The notes beneath the pieces are model-generated. The model saw nothing but the letters and a program-made list of their open reading frames with translations, ran no database searches and was not told the DNA's origin. The translations under genes and the position numbers were made by a program. A stretch of 64,000 bases of DNA, from the NCBI GenBank assembly GCA_029582165.1, contig CM055885.1, positions 11,282,729 through 11,346,728 of the forward strand, written 5' to 3'. The DNA comes from Portulaca oleracea. Lineage: Eukaryota > Streptophyta > Magnoliopsida > Caryophyllales > Portulacaceae. This document shows positions 55,637 to 64,000 of the stretch, piece by piece; the stretch's first letter is position 1; the number at the start of each line of letters is the position of its first letter.

Positions 55637-56690
55637 ATCCTCAGATTGAGCAATCGGAGAAGAAGCCTCATATCTTGCTTTCCAGATTCTTGAGATCAGC
55701 AAATCCTGATTATGGTACGTCCTCCAAGCTTGTTTCAACAGAAACACTTTATTATAACTCCCACATGCCTTACACCAAGCCCCCCTACACCTTTGGGTTT
55801 GAACACAGTTTGTTTATCCTTCCAATGGATGGATCTGCTCCCATCCACTTTTCCCCAAAGGAACCTAATAATAACAAAATTGAGTTGATCAACAACCCCT
55901 TTAGGAACCAAATACACGCTGAGGGTATGCTGATGGAGTGCCACCATGACCGCATTAATCAGCACCAACTTCCCAGCCATCGACAACATTTGAAACTTCC
56001 AAGAGTCCAATCGCCGTCTCACCTCCTCCACCATAAAGCCAAATTGATCTATTCGCTTTCGCCGAATTCTTATAGGGACACCCAAATAAGTTTGGAAGAA
56101 TCCCCCTTCCGGATACCCAAATATAACCTTCAGCCCTTCCTTATCCTCCTGTCCAGCCCCTTTAGAAAAGCACATCGACGACTTCTGCACATTAATAATC
56201 TGCCCTGAAGCAAGGCTAAATTTATCGATAGTATTCTTCAGGGCTAAGCAGGACCCAGCCTCCATTTCTGTGAAAAATAAGGCATCGTCGGCAAAAAAGA
56301 GATGCGTGATGTGCGACGCACCTCTTGCCACCTTAACTCCTTGCACCTTCCCATTCCTCACATCCTCATCAATTAGAGCAGACAACGCCTCCATGCACAG
56401 CAGGAACAAATAAGGAGATAAAAGGTCCCCCTGTCTCAATCCAGTCGTAGGTACAATAGGCTTGGATTGAATTCCATTAACCAGGATAGAGTACCGAACA
56501 GTAGACACACATCTCATCAGGATTTGAACCCATTTCTTCGGAAACCCCATCTTTTGAAGAACAGCCTCCAGAAAGTCCCATTGGATTCAGTCGTAGGCTT
56601 TACTCATGTCAACTTTCAAGGCAGCAAACTACTTGTCTGTGCGTTTGGTCGCCATATAATGGAGAACTTCATGAACTACTAGTATATTAA
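55637..56690 (-). pseudogene. LINE ORF2: reverse transcriptase, C-terminal half
   Basis: The frame 55735-56550 has PTTGLRQGDLLSPYLFLL, the RT catalytic block LFFADDALFF (FADD, both Asp present), TYLGVPIR and a DSWKFQMLSMAGKLVLI thumb segment. Upstream, DMSKAYD is followed by TGA (56589-56587) and then IQWDF, so one codon, probably CGA, became a stop. A frame change near 55735 leads into LLKQAWRTYHNQDLLISR, and coding ends at the TSD of the LTR element. Confidence 0.8.
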
Positions 56691-56696
56691 CCTCCT

Positions 56697-58378
56697 TCAA
56701 CCTCCCAAGGACAAACGCCGCTTGATTTTCCGACACCAGAGACCCCATGACCTTCCTCGACCTACAAGACACTTCGTAATGATTCGATACACCACATTAC
56801 ACAGGCTTATAGGCCGGAAGTCACTCACCCTCTGTGCCTCCGGCTTCTTTTTCAAAAGAAACAAATTTGTGTTATTCAATTCACCCACAAAAACTCCATT
56901 GTTGACAACCTCCAAAACGGTGTCCACAACCTGGTCCTCAATCAATCCACAACAATTTTGGAAGAACTCCGGAGGAATCCCATCAGGCCCAGGACTTTTC
57001 CCAGGTTTAAGTGACCAAATAACATTCTCCACATCGACTCTTGAGAATGGTTGTAAAAGGAACTCTCGCTCCTCCCCTGAGAGTGATTTTGGAAGGGCCC
57101 CCATAACTTGATCCAAAACTCTTTTCCTAACCTGGGCAGTTGCTGCTGAGGCCGAAAAAGCCCAGAATACTCCCGGTAGAACTCCTCAACAAAATCTTCC
57201 TCTTTAAAGGAGTCTAGCCCACTACTCATGGTCAAACAGTTGATCCGATTAATAGCCTGCCTACGCTTGTACCTTCTAAAAAAGAAAGATGCGGTTTGGT
57301 CCCCCAACCCAGCCCACTGAATTTTGCTCCTAGTTACCCAAAACTCATGGACCGCCTTAATCATGCTCTCCACATCCTTTTCTTGTTGCATCGCCCTCAC
57401 AAAGGTCAAATCCGTCATTCCAAAAGAGGCTAAGGACTCTTGAATACTTTGAAGCTCTTCCATGGCAGAAACAGTAGGTTGGAACCTTTCCTTCTTTAGC
57501 TCAAACAACAGATTCTTCCCCATTTGTCTGATCATTTTTAACCAAGTCACGCACCTGAAGGAGGCACTCCCCTGTACAGGAGCCGTCTGAAGAAGATTCT
57601 CCACCCCCTTCATAAATCGGTCCATTCTAGTAACCCACGGGTCAAGCCTAAAAAGGGCTCTTTTCGGCGCACTAACCCCTTTAATATGTAAAGCTATAAG
57701 AGAATGATCAGAGAATACAATAGGGAAATTATGAACAAAGGAATGTGGAAAAGCATTGAGCCAGCCAGCCGACGCGTATGCTCTATCCAGTCTTTCCCAG
57801 ATGCCTCCCTCATCCCTCCTTTTGTTCGTCCAAGTGAAGGGTACCCCAGTGAAAGGAACATCATGTAAATCCATGTTAGCCTTCCATTCCCATAATTGTT
57901 GTTCCCCCCTAACTGTGGAAGAGCCTCTTGTTTATTGAGACCCATCCTCAACCTGATTGAAATCACCAATAACAACACAAGGCCCTCGCAATCCACTTAT
58001 TGCAATAGATAAACGATCCCACACCTCCTGTCTCCCTTGATAATAGGGACATCCATACACAAACACAATGTACCAACAAGCAACATTCATTCTACTAGAT
58101 TGAAGGATTACAAAGTTCACATCACCACAAACAACAGAAAACATAGACTCCTTCTTCCACCCCAAAATAACACCCCCTGCCTTGCCAACATAATCCACCT
58201 CAAAAACAAAAGGGAAGCCCATTTTCTTAACAGACACACTGGCTTGATCATCAGACATCTTAGACTCAAACAGACAAATCACATCTAACTGCAGAAAAGA
58301 TGAAACCCAGCGGACATAAGGAATTGCAGAGAGGTCCGCCTGCCCTAAGTTCCTGCAATTCCACGCAGCAACGATCAT
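56697..58378 (-). pseudogene. LINE ORF2: endonuclease and RT N-terminal half
   Basis: The ATG at 58378 starts IVAAWNCRNLGQADL, the first motif of the L1 AP-like endonuclease (usually WNCRGLG). GGVILGWKK and VVIGDFNQVEDG follow. A TAA near 57930 interrupts, then PFTWTNKR, RLDRAYAS and FSDHSLI (the active-site Asp/His block). RT motifs GKSPGPDGIPPEFFQ and FRPISLCNVVYRIITK lie near 57000 and 56810, with a frame change near 57116. Order and spacing are those of plant L1 elements. Two or more lesions inactivate it. Confidence 0.8.
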
Positions 58379-60982
58379 GGTGAAGGAGGAGGCACTTCTT
58401 GGACTGCCTCCGCCACCCTTTCAGCAAGAAACTCAAACCATTGACAACTTCGCTTCTTCTCCTCCACTTTCAGAAAGGCTTCAAACTCCTTTTGCAGAAT
58501 TGTTACCATCTGTTCCTTCCTCTGTCGTTTGATCCTAGCCCAGCAGATTTCCTCTACAAAAACTGAAGTGGCTTCATCCTCCTGATCTTCTCCATCCAGC
58601 TCCTCACTCCTTGTCGGTCGCTGACGCTTCTTGGAAAGAAGTTCGATCCTGCCCACAGAGGAATCAAGCGAACTGGATTTTGAGGAGTTAGACTTTTAAA
58701 AATGTACAATCTTTGTTAGGCCCACATACGTCTCCTCTTCACCTCCCACTTTGGTGGACCCCTCCTACTCACCAGTCCTTTCATACACCGGGGGCCATGA
58801 AAAATTCTCCTCGACAGTGTGCGCCCCGTCTCCCCCTCCCATACTCAAGGTGTCCGACGACGACGAATAGTTTGGTGTATACTCAAAGGGTCGTTCAGGC
58901 TCAGAATCCGACACTTGAAACAGCCTCTGGGAATATCCCAGGAAAGGCTCCCAAGGGTTAACAGCCCCTTCTAAATCCCCTGAGACAACACTTGGTTCCC
59001 CCTGCTCATATATATACGGTTCCCCTCCTCCCATTCGGCTAAGAGGAAGTGGGGATTCACATAAATTGATCCCAATAAATGCACTGTTTCACCACCCCCT
59101 AAAGACGACAAGCCCAATCTAGAGGTCTCCCCAACTTCCCCAGGCGAAAACGACCCATCCCCATGTGGAAAAACAGCATAATATAAGTGGGGAAAGTTGC
59201 TATCCATGTTATTAAATGAAAGGACAAAATTACCCTCAAAGGGGTTACCTGGAGGAGGCCCCACCGAGTTCAAACGACGGATTGCCGCACGGATAATTTG
59301 ACTTTGGTCTTAAAGTGGTCCAGAAGGGGAAAAGGGTCCCCTTGGCATGTGACTCGGAGAGAAATCCATTGGCCCCCACTTCTTTCCAATAATTCACTCA
59401 GCGTACTCGTAGTATGCGACTGCATGCTTAGATGAGAACTCCCCATGCACACGTTCCGAAAAACTTCAACTTGATTCCTTACTTCTCCAGGACTTCCAGG
59501 CTCCAGCCGTAAAATTTCTCCCTGACCTTCATTTCCACGCTCATGTCCATGCTTTCCCTCCCCCATAGTACTCTCACCCTCCACAATCCCCCCAGCTACC
59601 CCACTCCCACTCCCATTTCCATCCTCATCCCCACCATCATCCCCCCATCACTCGACCTATCACTATCATCTCCTTGCCGATCATCATCTTCCTCATTGCC
59701 CTTATCATCCCCATCCCTCTCCTCCTAAGCCTCCTCATCCTCTCCTTCATCCTCCATTGGGACAACTGGTTGCCCTCCCTCTGCCCTTCCCTGACTTCCC
59801 TCGACACCCTCCTCCTCTCCCTGTTCCCCATCCACCTCCATTAGAACATCCGTATCCACCCCCTCACTGGACTCCCTCCCAGCATATCAAGCCCTAGTAG
59901 AAGGTCCACCTTCATCTCTCCTTTGAACCCACCTTGCCCTTCCATAATCCTCTCTCCCTTGACCCCCATTCCTCTCTCCCTTGACCCCCATCCGGACCCC
60001 CATGTCTTCTTCTAGCACCACTAGATTCACCCCTTTCCTCAGATGAAATATCAATAACCGGACCAAACCTTTCCCCCACAAACTCCTCAACTTCAAAGAA
60101 TTCTGGATAATGTAGCTCCGGCTCATTCCCAGGTGGGTGTTGACGTTGACCCAATCGCAGGCGAGTGGTCAAATAGCCTCTCTTAGTAGGAAAGGCTTGG
60201 ATCTTCCCAGAGTAGGAAGCCCCCTCCCCAGGAATAATAGCATGACCCATTTGAACCGCTTCCAAGATTCTGGTCTTCACCTCTTCCTTTGCAACCACCG
60301 TTGGTAGAGCACACTCAAACCCATGGTGCCCTATTTTCCCACATTTTTTACAGAAAATAAACACATTCTCATAACGAAAGAAAACCCATAACACGTTACC
60401 ATAATCATCTCTTGCGTAAACTCCTGGAACCAGAGGCTTCGACAGCTCCACACGCACAAACACACGTACATTATTCAAGGAGAAGTCTGCAAATCCATGA
60501 ATATTCACGTCCAGTACATCCCCAACAATTCGGGCTAGTTTTATAGCAGTACTAGCCCACTTCTGTCGAAACGGTAACCCCTTGATCTGTACCCATAAGC
60601 ACACAGATTGAAAGGACACCTCTTGTGGCCGCATATCCGCTGTGATTTTCTGCAACGCTATGAGAGAACCATCGAAATTCACCGATCTTTGCGCCAGCAT
60701 GTCCAAGCAATCCTCCGGGTGCATGAACCAAAATGAGAATTTCCTATCCCCCACTTTCCGCACACTAACCGAACTCCGAAGAACCCAATTAGCATCAACC
60801 AGACGCTGCAAGGCTCCTTCATCCCACTCCTTCCCATCAGTAACAAACCCTACAAAAGTTACAAAAGTATTATCCAGTCTGATTTCAACCCCCAGAGGAG
60901 GAGGACTCAAGTCTACACGAGCCCCCATTCTCGGTGCCCCTCCAAAACTCACTGTGTTTCTCCTTCGATACTCTCCCTCCAT
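58375..60982 (-). pseudogene. LINE ORF1: DUF4283 plus CCHC knuckle protein
   Basis: The ATG at 60982 opens 356 intact codons (59912-60982). A DUF4283-like domain (VGFVTDGKEWDEGALQRLV ... FMHPEDCLDMLAQ) is followed by a C-x2-C-x4-H-x4-C zinc knuckle (CKKCGKIGHHGFEC near residue 236). This is the usual ORF1 RNA-binding protein of plant L1 elements. The C-terminal part (59911-58375) is split over several frames, so at least three frameshifts or stops follow. The last piece ends VQEVPPPSP with TGA overlapping the ORF2 start as ATGA. Confidence 0.8.
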
Positions 60983-61867
60983 ACAATTTTTTTTGTAAGA
61001 ACACCTTCTACTCTGAGCACTCTGAGAAAACCCTACTTTACTCCGACTCCCTCAAGAATAAAACTGATGCCGACGAAAAACCCTTCCACTACCCTTCCTT
61101 TTATAGAAAAAATCCCTTTGGTCAAAACATTTATGTGGCCCTTGAGCTTCTCTCCTGAAAGGTGGTACATACAGGCGTATATTTGTCTTTGGACCCCGTT
61201 GAAGCGACCCAGAGGAGTTCCCCATCCCCCCCCCCCCCCACCTACTTACAATAACTCCGTACAATCACATCATGCGCAGAAAGTGTGGAAAAACCCTCAT
61301 ACACGCCTGCGGAAAGAACTCCCTGTCAATCCACACAATAACTCCACTAGCCGCCCCTACTCCCTCCACCTACCGATGACTTAAGTCTTCTGCATTACAC
61401 TTCCCTTCTTAAATACGTTAGACGTCACCCCCAAATAGAAAGTATTCACCTTACTTCTCCCTCAGAAGTCCAACAAGCAGACCGGCCCAAATCTCACAGG
61501 CCCCCACATCGCATCCAATTGACACCCTTTCTAATACTACCCAAGCCTACCACTGACTCCCAAGCCCAGCCCAACAACTACCCAGGACACTCTCCAGTCT
61601 CCACTAATTCTCGAAGCTTCCCCTTCTTGGATTCCTTCCTGCACAACTACTGCACCAACCAAGCAAAGCAATGAGCCACACCGCCGAAACCCTTGTCAGT
61701 AAACACCGAAATGATTGAACCTCCGACGACCTACACCTGTACCGCCCTAAAGACACTTCAATCTACACCGTTGTTTCCGCGGAACCCTTTCACTTCCAGA
61801 ACCCCACACCCCAGGAAAGTGCAGACAAGAACACACCAACGAGAGCCAACACCGAAACCAAAACAAC

Positions 61868-62010
61868 TCCTAGCAAGCACAAACCTGATCACACTTCGAT
61901 TACACAACTTGAATTGACAAACTCAGAAGCTTACACCGGAACCAAACAACTCTCAGCAAGCACAAACCTAATCACACTTCTACCACACCACTTGAATATA
62001 CCAACTCAGA
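61868..62010. repeat. Two tandem ~92-bp repeats in the LINE 5' region
   Basis: Two units share CTYAGCAAGCACAAACCT, ATCACACTTC and AACTCAGAARYTTA, directly upstream of the LINE's coding region. They may be promoter monomers, but that is inference. Confidence 0.7.
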
Positions 62011-62102
62011 AATTTAGAAGAGAATTCGGAACCTTAGGAAAAACCTAGAGAGAGGTGAGAGCTTCTCTCTCTAAAAGGATCCGGCATAGAGTATGTTGGC
62101 CT

Positions 62103-62113
62103 CATGTTAGATT
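62103..62113. repeat. LINE target-site duplication, 5' copy
   Basis: CATGTTAGATT, 10 of 11 identical to the copy at 43747-43757. Confidence 0.55.
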
Positions 62114-62372
62114 TATTTAAATTTATGGAGACTCAGAGAAACACTTATTTGTGCAGAAGTAATACACCTGGAAAAAAAAGGCAACATCTACAAAATTGTG
62201 GCTCAACAATTCACACCATCTCAAAATATAAATATTGTTTTACTCTCAAGTTTATAATTTGCTTCCATTTTTTATTCTTCAATCAAGTAGAGCCGACTAT
62301 CGATAATCCTTAATACCTTTAATTGTCACTTCTCTATATTATTTATATCTACATTCAACTATTTAAATTGAC

Positions 62373-62402
62373 GCCCATTCGAAAGAATGGGCAAAAAACT
62401 AG
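62373..62402 (+). mobile_element. Helitron 3' terminus
   Basis: A perfect hairpin (GCCCATTC, loop GAAA, GAATGGGC), six A residues and CTAG followed by T. This is the textbook Helitron end (hairpin 6-10 nt before CTRR, insertion before T). The 5' TC end was not found. It may lie left of the LINE, which would then be nested in the Helitron. Confidence 0.65.
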
Positions 62403-62686
62403 TATGTGTTTAATAATTGAAAGCAACTATAATATAAATGTCAATTTAAAAGGAAACCATAAAATAATATTATGAATTCATTATACAATTTAATTAAGAA
62501 ATATGCATGTACATGCCAATTTACATATCAATATTAAAACTAACAATAAATAGCACTGTATCTCATAACCTAACCTATGAAAAATAAAAATATCACAACA
62601 TATATGATATTATTAAATAAAAGAGAGGGCTATTGTGTCCCATAATAGTAAGCTATTTGAATGAAAATACATAAAATACATAATAA
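62403..62686. repeat. 275-bp repeat, copy 2
   Basis: About 95% identical to 32187-32460 in the same orientation. It starts exactly after the Helitron CTAG end. Beyond AAAATACATA the two copies diverge. Confidence 0.9.
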
Positions 62687-62878
62687 GTTGTTCGAATGAA
62701 AAAATTATACGTACATACCAATATATTAAGTTATTTGAAAAAAATAATTACTGATATTTATACCAAAATAATTTACTTCAGTATTTATCTATTTTTCAAT
62801 TGGTTACAGTCCTTACAATTAATCTCCTTTCTCCAATTTGTGGGACCCAAAACTAATACTATATATTAATATTATATA

Positions 62879-62931
62879 TAGATAGATAGATAGATTTTTA
62901 TTATCATTACCATTATTATTATTACTATTAC

Positions 62932-62967
<36 letters not shown>

Positions 62968-63073
62968 TATTATTATTATTATTATCATCAATAACACAAA
63001 AATAATTACTAATATTTACAACAAAATAATTTAATTTAGTATTTATCCGCTTTTCTGATTGGTTATATAGATA

Positions 63074-63117
<44 letters not shown>

Positions 63118-64000
63118 GCAACACCAAAATAATTATTGTTATTTGCACCAAAATAATTTAATTCAGGGTCCAAAGCAGTCAATGATTAGTGATACTTTTT
63201 GGTTTTAATTTTAAAATAAAATCCGGATTGGAAATAAAAAAAATTGAAAATAGAAAAAATTAAATAATATTCTACGTTGTGAATGGCCAATTCCCCTACA
63301 ATCACTCCCGTGACTCTATTTTGTGGGACCCATAATGATTTCTATTATAATATATAGATTATATGCAACACCAAAATAATTACTATTATTTGCACCAAAA
63401 TAATTTAATTCAGAGTCCAAAGCAGTCAATGATTAGTGATACTTTCTGGTTTTTTAATTTTAAAATAAAATCCGGATTGCAAAAAAAAATTGAAAATAGA
63501 AAAACAATATATATAATTTTCTACGTTGTGATTGCCGAATTCCTCTACAATCACTCCCGTGACTCTGTTTCGTTGGACCCAAAATGATTTCTATTATAAT
63601 ATTTAGATTATTATTATTATTGTTATTATTATTATTATTATTATTATATGCAACACCAAAATAATTACTGTTATTTGCACCAAAATAATTTAATTTAGAG
63701 TCCAAAGCAATGATTAGTGATACTTTCTGATTTTTTAATTTAAAAATAAAATCCGGATTGGAAATAAAGAAAAATAGAAAATAGAAAAAATATATATATA
63801 ATTTTCTACGTTGTGATTGGCCAATTCCCCTGTAATCACTCCCGTGACTCTATTTCGTGGAACCCATAATGATTTCCATTATAATATATAGATTATTATT
63901 ATAGGCAACACCAAAATAATTAATGTTATTTCTACCAAAATAATTTAATTCAGAGTCCAAAGCAGTCAAGGATTAGTGATACTTTTTGGTTTTTAATTTT
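62879..64000. repeat. Tandem satellite of about 270-bp units with (TTA)n arrays
   Basis: At least four units, the last cut by the window end (starts near 62990, 63112, 63357, 63645 and 63900). Each has ATGCAACACCAAAATAATTA, a CAAAATAATTTAATTCAG block, AATGATTAGTGATACTTT, AAAATCCGGATTG, TTCTACGTTGTGATTG and ATCACTCCCGTGACTCT. (TTA/ATT)n runs of variable length separate units. The first unit is the most diverged. The Asn-rich ORFs here are repeat artefacts. Confidence 0.85.

Larger units (their letters stand above)
43756..62102 (-). mobile_element. L1-type LINE, split by an LTR retrotransposon
   Basis: In the minus direction: 5' region with repeats (62102-60983), ORF1 (60982-58375), ORF2 with endonuclease and RT (58378-55637), a 10.4-kb insertion (45213-55631 plus TSD), then the rest of ORF2 (45212-43860) and a poly-A tail (plus-strand T run at 43756-43765). 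Candidate target duplications AATCTAGCATG (43747-43757) and AATCTAACATG (62103-62113, minus reading) bracket it with one mismatch. Several nonsense codons mark it as inactive. Confidence 0.85.

Noticed and set aside
55252..55747. Gln-rich ORFs (QQQLEQIIDHLQHP and similar), resembling a transcription-factor tract
   Set aside because: They lie inside the LTR at 54269-55631 and come from CAG-type repeats. The other LTR has a shortened version.
62819..63151. Asn-rich ORF of 110 codons, also one at 63460-63705
   Set aside because: Direct translation of (ATT)n microsatellites within the satellite.

Overview
This window is nuclear DNA from a flowering plant, almost certainly a eudicot. It is AT-rich, has spliced genes with GT-AG introns, and carries a single-exon U-box/ARM E3 ligase of the PUB17 type. 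Most of it is plant-type transposable elements: Ty3/gypsy and Ty1/copia LTR elements, an L1-type LINE, and CACTA, mariner-like (plant MLE), Harbinger-like and Helitron-like sequences. I see no prokaryotic, organellar or CRISPR sequence. The species cannot be fixed from the sequence alone.

Layout. 1-7748: two nested minus-strand Ty3/gypsy elements. A partial element B (LTR 2458-3494, internal part running off the left edge) is inserted in the gag of an older Tat/Ogre-like element A, whose probable LTR is 6267-7748 and carries six hairpin palindromes. 7749-12850: gene-free DNA with a diverged duplication and a GC-rich LTR-like island holding a second palindrome family. 13000-21200: gene remnants on the minus strand. 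These are a possible three-exon mini-gene (14506-15199), a terminal-exon-like segment (16298-16438), a WNK-kinase exon fragment with damaged catalytic residues (16749-16934), and four exons of a PSMD5-like proteasome chaperone gene (18161-20292) with one mutated splice acceptor. 22161-24265: a CACTA element with ATG target duplications that encloses an SNRNP27-like gene and a long hairpin. 24619-26760: the intact PUB17-like gene, the only clearly functional conventional gene here.

27000-36210: AT-rich transposon debris. It contains a 3.5-kb Harbinger-like TIR element, Helitron-like ends, a mariner-like transposase with one in-frame stop, a tRNA pseudogene and minisatellites. 36763-42448: a tandem LTR-internal-LTR array (five LTRs, four gag-bearing internals) of a small minus-strand copia-type element. 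One unit has dense small deletions that look like a sequencing-consensus problem.

43756-62102: a three-level nest. An L1-type LINE (minus) is split by a 10.4-kb Ty3/gypsy element (45213-55631, TSD TTAAC). That element is split in turn by a 3.6-kb solo LTR (49228-52815, TSD GTCTT). Reading frames on either side of both insertions are continuous. 62103-64000: a Helitron 3' end, a second copy of a 275-bp segment also found at 32187-32460, and a (TTA)n-containing tandem satellite running off the right edge.

The genes do not form a pathway. The coherent story is transposon biology: nesting, gene capture, array formation and decay around one conserved ubiquitin-ligase gene.
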